Part shown: one piece after another, positions 21,566-33,494 of the stretch
Layout: each line of letters opens with the position of its first letter
Position numbering within the stretch: the first letter of the stretch is position 1
DNA from: Luidia sarsii
Lineage: Eukaryota > Echinodermata > Asteroidea > Paxillosida > Luidiidae
Direction: 5' to 3'
Length of the DNA: 64,000 nucleotides
Assembly (NCBI GenBank): GCA_949987565.1
Contig: OX465115.1
Location: forward strand, 8,768,566 to 8,832,565
The notes under the pieces: generated by a model
What the model saw: only the letters and a program-made list of their open reading frames with translations
Database searches by the model: none
Told to the model about the DNA's origin: nothing
Program-made: the position numbers and the translations under genes

Positions 21566-23788
21566 TTTTTAGCTTTTCCGTTCCATACGGAAAAGCTATT
21601 GTTCTTGTTCTGATTTTTTTTTTAGCTTTTCCGTTCCATACGGAAAAGCTATTGTTCTTGTTCTGATTTTTTTTTTTTGTCTTCTTCTTCTTCTTCTTCT
21701 TCTTCTTCTTCTTCTTCTTTTTCTGGTCGGAATTTTCCCATAGACAAAGCACAGGGTTTTTTCGGAGGGCACTTTTGCCATTGAACAAACTTTGATTTTT
21801 TCCAAACTTGACAAATGCATAGAACCCTTGCTGAAGTTGTGCACAGTTGTTTTTAAAACTTCATGAGGTCACCATGTGTCACGTGACAGCGCTTTAAAGG
21901 GGAAAATTTCAAATTGCAATAAAAGCAAAAAATTAATTTCGTGTGGTTCCAAGTTTGCACTAAATCTAAGTTGGGAAAAGGTGTATCCAAAAATTGCCCT
22001 CATTTGATCGTGACGTTATCTCATGAATATTAATGAGGTCATAAACTTTTAAGATTTTAACATTCAATTGAGCATATTTGGCCAACGGAGCAAGATTTTT
22101 TTATTGTTTTTGTTTATATCTATTAGGGATGTAGTCTAGAAACACCCTCTGGGGCCAAAATGCCATGACGCAATCGTGACGTCATCAAAATGCGTGTTTT
22201 TAAAACACATATTTGCCAAAGGTCAATCGTCTCGAAATTTGGTGTGCAGGTAGCTATTGTGCTAGACATTCATAATCCTGAGTTGGGAATTAATTAACCA
22301 TTGTTCAGAATTGTTATGATTTTGTTCATATTATAATGTAGTCCCATACACTTTGTGCGCATAATATGCACGTGCTTTAAAGGGGCAACTTGTACACTAC
22401 ACTGTAGTCATTAATTATGGATTCACGTAGGTAGATCTAAACTTCAGACGAAGATTACTACCTGAACGAAGAAGAAATCGTATTTTTATTTTGTCTTCAA
22501 CCGACTCAACATATACCCCGGATTAAAAATATCAAAACATATTTCCGGAATTTCCTTTGTTTTTCATTGTTTAGGTTTTTTATACTAAGGGCCATAGGTT
22601 TGTGTACAAATTAGCTGTGAAATCCATTAAGGGCCTAATATCAAATACAAATGGCTTCAAACTTGGGACATACTTAGGTTAGTAGATGGAGATTCATTGC
22701 AAAAAGTGAGATCTTCATGACGTCACCACGTGTCACGTGACAGCGCTTTAAAGGGGCAAATTTCAAACTCAAATAAAAGCAAAAATGCAAATTCGTTTGG
22801 TTTCAATTTTGCAGCATATCTAAGTTGGGAAAATATGTATCCAAAAATTGCCCTCATTTGATCGTGACGTCATCTCATGAATATTAATGAGGTCATAAAC
22901 TTTTAAGATTTTAACATTAAATTGAGCATATTTGGCAAACGGAGCCAGATTTTTTTTCATTTTTTCGTTTATATCTAATGGGGATGTAGTTTATAAACAC
23001 CCTCCGGGAACAAAATGTCATGACGTAATCATGACGTCATCAAAATGCGTGATTTTAAAGCACATATTAGCCAATGGTCAATCTTCTCGAAATTTGGTGG
23101 CCAGTTAGCTATTGGGCTAGACATCTTAAATCCTGAGTATGGAACCGATTAAACATTGTTTTGAATTATTATGATTTGTTAAATATCATTTCTTAGTCCC
23201 ATAGACTTTGTGCACGATACGTTGGTGTGCCTTTTGGGGTAGGAATGGATGGTACAGGTTCGAAACAGAGTTGCCACCTTCATGAACTCAATCAAAACGA
23301 TGCTAAAAGGGGTTTACACCAATATACAGTAAAACTGTGTTTTTTTCCGTTTGTTTGTGCTTGAGTTGTCACGTGACCACCCTTTAAAGGGCCAACCTGG
23401 CATGTGCAATCACGCCACGATCTTAGATCCCGCAGGATCGATATTTAGCATATATCTAAGTTGGGCAACAATGTATCCAAATATTGCAATAATTATGATG
23501 ATGAAGTCATCTCATGAATATTAATGAGGTAATAAAAAAACGATATTAAATCAATGGTTAACTCCCTTGTTGTGCTGTTGCTAGCGCATATAGCATGTGA
23601 GAGGAGTTTCAGGGACCAATTAGGTTTCATGACCTTCCTCATGTCATGTGACCCCTTCCTCCGCTCCAGACCGGAAGTACTGTAGTAATCATGCATGTGC
23701 TACTGGTTTTCAGATTTTCAACTTGGTCTTTCTTCGGGAAAAAAAAGGAAAAGCTACACGTTCTGTTACAACAGACGTATGTTTCTAG
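21566..23788 (+). repeat. L unit, 2223 bp, with two hairpin copies
   Basis: Hairpin copies start at 21571 and 21624, then (CTT)n at 21680-21720. The core-1 motifs are partly damaged: TGAGGTCA replaces the first TGACGTCA (near 21864) and TGACGTTA the second (near 22012). Linker 22376-22713. The core-2/core-3 half has the same variants as 10.33-11.2 kb and 17.28-18.1 kb, including TCCGCTC. CTAG 23785-23788. Confidence 0.87.
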
Positions 23789-25910
23789 TTTTGTCTTCTT
23801 CTTCTTCTTCTTCTTCTTCTTCTTCTTCTTCTTCTTCTTTTTCTGGTCGGAATAATCCCATAGACAAAGCACAGGGTTTTTTCGGAGGGCACTTTTGCCA
23901 TTGAACAAACTTTGATTTTTTTCAAACTTGACAAATGCATAGAACCCTTGCTGAAGTTGTGCACAGTTGTCTTTAAAACTTCATGACGTCACCATGTGTC
24001 ACGTGACAGCGCTTTAAAGGGGCAAATTTCAAATTGCAATAAAAGCAAAAAATTAATTTCGTTTTGTTCCAAGTTTGCACTATATCTAAGTTGGGAAAAG
24101 GTGTATCCAAAAATTGCCGTCATTTGATCGTGACGTCATCTCATGAATATTAATGAGGTCATAATCTTTTAAGATTTTAACATTCAATTGAGCATATTTG
24201 GCCAACGGAGCAAGATTTTTTTATTGTTTTTGTTTATATCTATTAGGGATGTAGTCTAGAAACACCCTCTGGGGCCAAAATGGCATGACGCAATCGTGAC
24301 GTCATCAAAATGCGTGTTTTTAAAACACATATTTGCCAAAGGTCAATCGTCTCGAAATTTGGTGTGCAGGTAGCTATTGTGCTAGAAATTCATAATCCTG
24401 AGTTGGGAATTAATTAACCATTGTTCAGAATTGTTATGATTTTGTTCATATTATAATGTAGTCCCATACACTTTGTGCGCATAATATGCACGTGCTTTAA
24501 AGGGGCAACTTGTACACTACACTGTAGTCATTAATTGTGGATTCACGTAGGTAGATCTAAACTTCAGACGAAGATTACTACCTGAACGAAGAAGAAATCG
24601 TATTTTTATTTTGTCTTCAACCGACTCAACATATACCCCGGATTGAAAATGTCAAAACATATTTCCGGAATTTCCTTTGTTTTTCATTGTTTAGGTTTTT
24701 TTTATACTAAGGGCCATAGGTTTGTGTACAAATTAGCTGTGAAATCCATTAAGGGCATAATATCAAATACAAATGGCTTCAAACTTGGCACATACTTAGG
24801 TTAGTAGATGGAGATTCATTGCAAAAAGTGAGATCTTCATGACGTCACCACGTGTCACGTGACAGCGCTTTAAAGGGGCAAATTTCAAACTCAAATAAAA
24901 GCAAAAATGCAAATTCGTTTGGTTTCAATTATGCAGCATATCTAAGTTGGGAAAAGATGTATCTAAAAATTGCCCTCATTTGATCGTGACGTCATCTCAT
25001 GAATATTAATGAGGTCATAAACTTTTAAGATTTTAACATTAAATTGAGCATATTTGGCAAACGGAGCAAGATTTTTTTCATTTTTTCGTTTATATCTAAT
25101 GGGGATGTAGTTTAGAAACACCCTCCGGGAACAAAATGTCATGACGCAATCATGACGTCATCAAAATGCGTGATTTTAAAGCACATATTAGCCAATGGTC
25201 AATCTTCTCGAAATTTGGTGGCCAGTTAGCTATTGGGCTAGACATCTTAAATCCTGAGTATGGAACCGATTAAACATTGTTTTGAATTATTATGATTTGT
25301 TAAATATCATTTCTTAGTCCCATAGACTTTGTGCACGATACGTTGGTGTGCCTTTTGGGGTAGGAATGGATGGTACAGGTTCGAAACAGAGTTGCCACCT
25401 TCATGAACTCAATCGAAACGATGCTAAAAGGGTTTTACACCAATATACAGTAAAACTGTGTTTTTTTTCGTTTGTTTGTGCTTGAGTTGTCACGTGACCA
25501 CCCTTTAAAGGGCCAACCTGGCATGTGCAATCACGCCACGATCTTAGATCCCGCAGGATCGATATTTAGCATATATCTAAGTTGGGCAACAATGTATCCA
25601 AATGTTGCAATAATTATGATGATGAGGTCATCTCATGAATATTAATGAGGTAATAAAAAAACGATATTAAATCAATGGTTAACTCCCTTGTTGTGCTGTT
25701 GCTAGCGCATATCGCATGTGAGAGGAGTTTCAGGGACCAATTAGGTTTCATGACCTTCCTCATGTCATGTGACCCTTTCCTCCGGTCCAGACCGGAAGTA
25801 CTGTAGTAATCATGCATGTGCTACTGGTTTTCAGATTTTCAACTTGGTCTTTCTTCGGGAAAAAAAAAGGAAAAGCTACACGTTCTGTTACAACAGACGT
25901 ATGTTTCTAG
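23789..25910 (+). repeat. L unit, 2122 bp, copy of 14677-16854
   Basis: The hairpin copy of its sister is absent; CTAG-TTTTG leads directly into (CTT)n (23794-23840, about 15 repeats). From the core start the match to 14677-16854 is at +9056. Linker 24496-24835. CTAG 25907-25910. Confidence 0.88.
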
Positions 25911-26768
25911 TTAGCTTTTCCGCCGCGAAGCGGAAAAGCTATTGTTCTTGTTAAGATTTTTTTTTTTTTTCTTTTTCTGGGCGGAATTTTCCCATAGACA
26001 AAGCACAGGGTTTTTTCGGAGGGCACTTTTGCCATTGAACAAACTTTGATTTTTTCCAAACTTGACAAATGCATAGAACCCTTGCTGAAGTTGTGCACAG
26101 TTGTCTTTAAAACTTCATGACGTCACCATGTGTCACGTGACAGCGCTTTAAAGTGGCAAATTTCAAACTGCAATAAAAGCAAAAAAGCGATTTCGTTTTG
26201 TTCCAAGTTTGCACTATATCTAAGTTGGGAAAGGGTGTATCCAAAATTTGCCCTCATTTGATCGTGACGTCATCTCATGAATATTAATGAGGTCATAAAC
26301 TTTTAAGATTTTAACATTCAATTGAGCATATTTGGCCAACGGAGCAAGATTTTTTTCTTTTTTTCGATTATATCTATTGGGAATGTAGTTTAGAAACACC
26401 CTCCAGGACCAAAATGCCATGACGCAATCGTGACGTCATGAAAATGCGTGTTTTTAAAACGCATATTTGCCAAAGGTCAATCGTCTCGAAATTTGGTAGG
26501 CATTTAGCTATTGGGCTAGACATTCATAATCCTGAGTTTGGAAGTAATCGACCATTGTTTAGATTTTATATGATTTTTTGAAAAATATAATGATGTCCCA
26601 TAAACTTTGTGCACAAAATATGCACGTGCGTTTTGGGTTAGGAATGGAGGTTCCGAGTTCGAATCCCGTTGATGTCAATTTTTTTTTCATCAATTTTTTT
26701 TTTTTTTTTAAGAGAACCAGATGCGGAAAAGCATTATGTTCTGTTAGCCAACAGACATAAATCTCTAG
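25911..26768 (+). repeat. S unit, 858 bp
   Basis: One CGCGAAG-loop hairpin copy, T-run, no (CTT)n. First part continues the +9056 duplication; after about 26300 it is an ordinary core-1, whereas its partner at 17.26 kb switches to core-2. B-box-like AGTTCGAATCCCGTTG near 26657, T-run split by CATCAA. B-tail CTAG 26765-26768. Confidence 0.87.
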
Positions 26769-28932
26769 TTAGCTTTTCCGTTCCATACGGAAAAGCTATT
26801 GTTCTTGTTCTGATTTTTTTTTTTTGTCTTCTTCTTCTTCTTCTTCTTCTTCTTCTTCTTCTTTTTCTGGTCGGAATAATCCCATAGACAAAGCACAGGG
26901 TTTTTTCGGAGGGCACTTTTGCCATTGAACAAACTTTGATTTTTTTCAAACTTGACAAATGCATAGAACCCTTGCTGAAGTTGTGCACAGTTGTCTTTAA
27001 AACTTCATGACGTCACCATGTGTCACGTGACAGTGCTTTAAAGGGGCAAATTTCAAATTGCAATAAAAGCAAAAAATTAATTTCGTTTTGTTCCAAGTTT
27101 GCACTATATCTAAGTTGGGAAAAGGTGTATCCAAAAATTGCCCTCATTTGATCGTGACGTCATCTCATGAATATTAATGAGGTCATAAACTTTTAAGATT
27201 TTAACATTCAATTGAGCATATTTGGCCAACGGAGCAAGATTTTTTTACTGTTTTTGTTTATATCTATTAGGGATGTAGTCTAGAAACACCCTCTGGGGCC
27301 AAAATGGCATGACGCAATCGTGACGTCATCAAAATGCGTGTTTTTAAAACACATATTTGCCAAAGGTCAATCGTCTCTAAATTTGGTGTGCAGGTAGCTA
27401 TTGTGCTAGAAATTCATAATCCTGAGTTGGGAATTAATTAACCATTGTTCAGAATTGTTATGATTTTGTTCATATTATAATGTAGTCCCATACACTTTGT
27501 GCGCATAATATGCACGTGCTTTAAAGGGGCAACTTGTACACTACACTGTAGTCATTAATTGTGGATTCACGTAGGTAGACCTAAACTTCAGACGAAGATT
27601 ACTACCTGAACGAAGAAGAAATCGTATTTTTATTTTGTCTTCAACCGACTCAACATATACCCCGAATTGAAAATATCAAAACATATTTCCGGAATTTCCT
27701 TTGTTTTTCATTGTTTAGGTTTTTTTATACTAAGGGCCATAGGTTTGTGTACAAATTAGCTGTGAAATCCATTAAGGGCCTAATATCAAATACAAATGGC
27801 TTCAAACTTGGCACATACTTAGGTTAGTAGATGGAGATTCATTGCAAAAAGTGAGATCTTCATGACGTCACCACGTGTCACGTGACAGCGCTTTAAAGGG
27901 GCAAATTTCAAACTCAAATAAAAGCAAAAATGCAAATTCGTTTGGTTTCAATTTTGCAGCATATCTAAGTTGGGAAAAGATGTATCAAAAAATTGCCCTC
28001 ATTTGATCGTGACGTCATCTCATGAATATTAATGAGGTCATAAACTTTTAAGATGTTAACATTAAATTGAGCATATTTGGCAAACGGAGCAAGATTTTTT
28101 TCATTTTTTCGTTTATATCTAATGGGGATGTAGTTTAGAAACACCCTCCGGGAACAAAATGTCATGACGCAATCGTGACGTCATCAAAATGCGTGATTTT
28201 AAAGCACATATTAGCCAATGGTCAATCTTCTCGAAATTTTGTGGCCAGTTAGCTATTGGGCTAGACATCTTAAATCCTGAGTATGGAACCGATTAAACAT
28301 TGTTTTGAATTATTATGATTTGTTAAATATCATTTCTTAGTCCCTTAGACTTTGTGCACGATACGTTGGTGTGCCTTTTGGGGTAGGAATGGATGGTACA
28401 GGTTCGAAACAGAGTTGCCACCTTCATGAACTCAATCAAAACGATGCTAAAAGGGGTTTACACCAATATACAGTAAAACTGTGTTTTTTTGGTTTTTTTG
28501 TGCTTGAGTTGTCACGTGACCACCCTTTAAAGGGCCAACCTGGCATGTGCAATCACGCCACGATCTTAGATCCCGCAGGAGCGATATTTAGCATATATCT
28601 AAGTTGGGCAACAATGTATCCAAATATTGCAATAATTATGATGATGAGGTCATCTTATGAATATTAATGAGGTAATAAAAAAACGATATTAAATCAATGG
28701 TTAACTCCCTTGTTGTGCTGTTGCTAGCGCATATAGCATGTGAGAGGAGTTTCAGGGACCAATTAGGTTTCATGACCTTCCTCATGTCATGTGACCCTTT
28801 CCTCCGGTCCAGACCGGAAGTACTGTAGTAATCATGCATGTGCTACTGGTTTTCAGATTTTCAACTTGGTCTTTCTTCGGGAAAAAAAAAGGAAAAGCTA
28901 CACGTTCTGTTACAACAGACGTATGTTTCTAG
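26769..28932 (+). repeat. L unit, 2164 bp
   Basis: One hairpin copy and (CTT)n of about 12 repeats at 26827-26863. E-box region has CAGTGCTTTAAAG instead of CAGCGCTTTAAAG. Linker 27520-27858 with AGACCTAAAC. Core-3 has GCAGGAGCGATATT in place of GCAGGATCGATATT near 28575. CTAG 28929-28932. Confidence 0.87.
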
Positions 28933-31036
28933 TTTTGTCTTCTTCTTCTTCTTCTTCTTTTTCTGGTCGGAATTTTCCCATAGACAAAGCACAGGGTTTT
29001 TTCGGAGGGCACTTTTGCCATTGAACAAACTTTGATTTTTTCCAAACTTGACAAATGCATAGAACCCTTGCTGAAGTTGTGCACAGTTGTCTTTAAAACT
29101 TCATGACGTCACCATGTGTCACGTGACAGCGCTTTAAAGGGGCAAATTTCAAATTGCAATAAAAGCAAAAAATTAATTTCGTTTTGTTCCAAGTTTGCAC
29201 TATATCTAAGTTGGGAAAAGGTGTATCCAAAAATTGCCCTCATTTGATCGTGACGTCATCTCATGAATATTAATGAGGTCATAAACTTTTAAGATTTTAA
29301 CATTCAATTGAGCATATTTGGCCAACGGAGCAAGATTTTTTTATTGTTTTTGTTTATATCTATTAGGGATGTAGTCTAGAAACACCCTCTGGGGCCAAAA
29401 TGCCATGACGCAATCGTGACGTCATCAAAATGCGTGTTTTTAAAACACATATTTGCCAAAGGTCAATCGTCTCGAAATTTGGTGTGCAGGTAGCTATTGT
29501 GCTAGACATTCATAATCCTGAGTTGGGAATTAATTAACCATTGTTCAGAATTGTTATGATTTTGTTCATATTATAATGTAGTCCCATACACTTTGTGCGC
29601 ATAATATGCACGTGCTTTAAAGGGGCAACTTGTACACTACACTGTAGTCATTAATTATGGATTCACGTAGGTAGATCTAAACTTCAGACGAAGATTACTA
29701 CCTGAACGAAGAAGAAATCGTATTTTTATTTTGTCTTCAACCGACTCAACATATACCCTGGATTGAAAATATCAAAACATATTTCCGGAATTTCCTTTGT
29801 TTTTCATTGTTTAGGTTTTTTTTATACTAAGGGCCATAGGTTTGTGTACAAATTAGCTGTGAAATCCATTAAGGGCCTAATATCAAATACAAATGGCTTC
29901 AAACTTGGCACATACTTAGGTTAGTAGATGGAGATTCATTGCAAAAAGTGAGATCTTCATGACGTCACCACGTGTCACGTGACAGCGCTTTAAAGGGGCA
30001 AATTTCAAACTCAAATAAAAGCAAAAATGCAAATTCGTTTGGTTTCAATTTTGCAGCATATCTAAGTTGGGAAAAGATGTATCCAAAAATTGCCCTCATT
30101 TGATCGTGACGTCATCTCATGAATATTAATGAGGTCATAAACGTTTCAGATTTTAACATTAAATTGAGCATATTTGGCAAACGGAGCAAGATTTTTTTAA
30201 TTTTTTCGTTTATATCTAATGTGGATGTAGTTTAGAAACACCCTCCGGGAACAAAATGTCATGACGTAATCATGACGTCATCAAAATGCGTGATTTTAAA
30301 GCACATATTAGCCAATGGTCAATCTTCTCGAAATTTGGTGGCCAGTTAGCTATTGGGCTAGACATCTTAAATCCTGAGTATGGAACCGATTAAACATTGT
30401 TTTGAATTATTATGATTTGTTAAATATCATTTCTTAGTCCCATAGACTTTGTGCACGATACGTTGGTGTGCCTTTTGGGGTAGGAATGTATGGTACAGGT
30501 TCGAAACAGAGTTGCCACCTTCATGAACTCAATCAAAACGATGCTAAAAGGGGTTTACACCAATATACAGTAAAACTGTGTTTTTTTTCGTTTGTTTGTG
30601 CTTGAGTTGTCACGTGACCACCCTTTAAAGGGCCAACCTGGCATGTGCAATCACGCCACGATCTTAGATCCCGCAGGATCGATATTTAGCATATATCTAA
30701 GTTGGGCAACAATGTATCTAAATATTGCAATAATTATGATGATGAGGTCATCTCATGAATATTAATGAGGTAATAAAAAAACGATATTAAATCAATGGTT
30801 AACTCCCTTGTTGTGCTGTTGCTAGCGCATATACTGTAGCATGTGAGAGGAGTTTCAGGGACCAATTAGGTTTCATGACCTTCCTTATGTCATGTGACCC
30901 TTTCCTCCGGTCAAGACCGGAAGTACTGTAGTAATCATGCATGTGCTACTGGTTTTCAGATTTTCAACTTGGTCTTTCTTCGGGGAAAAAAAAAGGAAAA
31001 GCTACACGTTCTGTTACAACAGACGTATGTTTCTAG
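28933..31036 (+). repeat. L unit, 2104 bp, duplicated at 62382
   Basis: (CTT)n of about 7 repeats directly after CTAG-TTTTG. Linker 29616-29955 with the rare ATACCCTGGATTG. Core-2 has ATAAACGTTTCAGA and GGAATGTATGGTAC. All of these recur at +33449 in the last unit of the window. Core-3 has a private 5-bp insertion (ATACTGTAGCATG near 30832). CTAG 31033-31036. Confidence 0.88.
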
Positions 31037-33158
31037 TTTTTTTTTGTCTTCTTCTTCTTCTTCTTCTTCTTCTTCTTCTTCTTCTTCTTTTTCTGGTCGG
31101 AATTTTCCCATAGACAAAGCACGGGGTTTTTTCGGAGGGCACTTTTGCCATTGAACAAACTTTGATTTTTTCCAAACTTGACAAATGCATAGAACCCTTG
31201 CTGAAGTTGTGCACAGTTGTTTTTAAAACTTCATGACGTCACCATGTGTCACGTGACAGCGCTTTAAAGGGGCAAATTTCAAATTGCAATAAAAGCAAAA
31301 AATTACTTTCGTTTGGTTCCAAGTTTGCACTATATCTAAGTTGGGAAAAGGTGTATCCAAAAATTGCCCTCATTTGATCGTGACGTCATCTCATGAATAT
31401 TAATGAGGTCATAAACTTTTAAGATTTTAACATTCAATTGAGCATATTTGGCCAACGGAGCAAGATTTTTTTATTGTTTTTGTTTATATCTATTAGGGAT
31501 GTAGTCTAGAAACACCCTCTGGGGCCAAAATGCCATGACGCAATCGTGACGTCATCAAAATGCGTGTTTTTAAAACACATATTTGCCAAAGGTCAATCGT
31601 CTCGAAATTTGGTGTGCAGGTAGCTATTGTGCTAGACATTCATAATCCTGAGTTGGGAATTAATTAACCATTGTTCAGAATTGTTATGATTTTGTTCATA
31701 TTATAATGTAGTCCCATACACTTTGTGCGCATAATATGCACGTGCTTTAAAGGGGCAACTTGTACACTACACTGTAGTCATTAATTATGGATTCACGTAG
31801 GTAGATCTAAACTTCAGACGAAGATTACTACCTGAACGAAGAAGAAATCGTATTTTTATTTTGTCTTCAACCGACTCAACATATACCTCGGATTGAAAAT
31901 ATCAAAACATATTTCCGGAATTTCCTTTGTTTTTCATTGTTTAGGTTTTTTATACTAAGGGCCATAGGTTTGTGTACAAATTAGCTGTGAAATCCATTAA
32001 GGGCCTAATATCAAATACAAATGGCTTCAAACTTGGGACATACTTAGGTTAGTAGATGGAGATTCATTGCAAAAAGTGAGATCTTCATGACGTCACCACG
32101 TGTCACGTGACAGCGCTTTAAAGGGGAAATTTCAAACTCAAATAAAAGCAAAAATGCAAATTCGTTTGGTTTCAATTTTGCAGCATATCTAAGTTGGGAA
32201 AATATGTATCCAAAAATTGCCCTCATTTGATCGTGACGTCATCTCATGAATATTAATGAGGTCATAAACTTTTAAGATTTTAACATTAAATTGAGCATAT
32301 TTGGCAAACGGAGCAAGATTTTTTTTCATTTTTTCGTTTATATCTAATGGGGATGTAGTTTAGAAACACCCTCCGGGAACAAAATGTCATGACGCAATCA
32401 TGACGTCATCAAAATGCGTGATTTTAAAGCACATATTAGCCAATGGTCAATCTTCTCGAAATTTTGTGGCCAGTTAGCTATTGGGCTAGACATCTTAAAT
32501 CCTGAGTATGGAACCGATTAAACATTGTTTTGAATTATTATGATTTGTTAAATATCATTTCTTAGTCCCTTAGACTTTGTGCACTATACGTTGGTGTGCC
32601 TTTTGGGGTAGGAATGGATGGTACAGGTTCGAAACAGAGTTGCCACCTTCATGAACTCAATCAAAACGATGCTAAAAGGGGTTTACACCAATATACAGTA
32701 AAACTGTGTTTTTTTTCGTTTGTTTGTGCTTGAGTTGTCACGTGACCACCCTTTAAAGGGCCAACCTGGCATGTGCAATCACGCCACGATCTTAGATCCC
32801 GCAGGATCGATATTTAGCATATATCTAAGTTGGGCAACAATGTATCCAAATATTGCAATAATTATGATGATGAGGTCATCTTATGAATATTAATGAGGTA
32901 ATAAAAAAACGATATTAAATCAATGGTTAACTCCCTTGTTGTGCTGTTGCTAGCGCATATAGCATGTGAAAGGAGTTTCAGGGACCAATTAGGTTTCATG
33001 ACCTTCCTCATGTCATGTGACCCTTTCCTCCGGTCCAGACCGGAAGTACTGTAGTAATCATGCATGTGCTACTGGTTTTCAGATTTTCAACTTGGTCTTT
33101 CTTCGGGAAAAAAAAAGGAAAAGCTACACGTTCTGTTACAACAGACGTATGTTTCTAG
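31037..33158 (+). repeat. L unit, 2122 bp
   Basis: Long T-run then (CTT)n of about 14 repeats at 31047-31090. Linker 31746-32083 with CTTGGGACATAC, a variant shared with 21566-23788. Core-2 is preceded by GGGGAAATTTC (one C-A lost). Core-3 box reads CTTATGAATATTAATGAG. CTAG 33155-33158. Confidence 0.87.
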
Positions 33159-33494
33159 TTTTTTTTCTTCTTCTTCTTTTTCTTGTCGGAATTTTTCCCA
33201 TAGACAAAGCACAGGGTTTAGAGATTTATGTCTGTTGGCTAACAGAACATAATGCTTTTCCGCATCTGGCTCTCTTAAAAAAAACAAAAAAAAATTTACA
33301 TCAGCGGGATTCAAACTCGTAACGGCAAAAATGCCTTCCGAAAAAATTATGCGGTAGACCAACCATTTATTTTCTTTCTGCACCACATGAGGGCGCACTT
33401 CAGAGCAACTGTCTGATACGCGGATAACTTGGTCTTTCTTCGGGAAAAAAAAGGAAAAGCTACACGTTCTGTTACAACAGACGTATGTTTCTAG
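33159..33494 (+). repeat. Rearranged 336-bp unit with internal inversion
   Basis: The first 60 bp match the start of 8068-9154, including the rare CTTGTCGGAATTTTTCCC. The sequence then jumps into a 208-bp inverted segment (33219-33426) and next into a short A-tail beginning ACTTGGTCTTTCTTCGGG. The whole core is missing. The A-tail ends normally in CTAG at 33491-33494, so two A-type ends lie only 336 bp apart (33158 and 33494). Confidence 0.9.
33219..33426 (-). repeat. Inverted copy of the X/B-tail segment of 8945-9153
   Basis: Read on the - strand this is the 3' half of X, GAGTTTGAATCCCGCTG, the T-run, and the B-tail up to CTCTA. I compared it base by base with 8945-9153 and the only difference I see is one T in the second T-run. 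The last G of CTAG is replaced at the junction. It is the only inverted block found in the window. Confidence 0.92.

Noticed and set aside
10330..21630. Assembly artefact as the explanation of near-identical blocks
   Set aside because: Not excluded, but the copies differ by a substitution, a CTT count and a hairpin count at their edges, which fits real duplication better than a copied contig. Long reads would decide.
33219..33426. Terminal inverted repeat of a DNA transposon formed with 8945-9153
   Set aside because: The two copies are 24 kb apart, the inverted one is a truncated inner piece lacking the last base of CTAG, and no target site duplication is seen.
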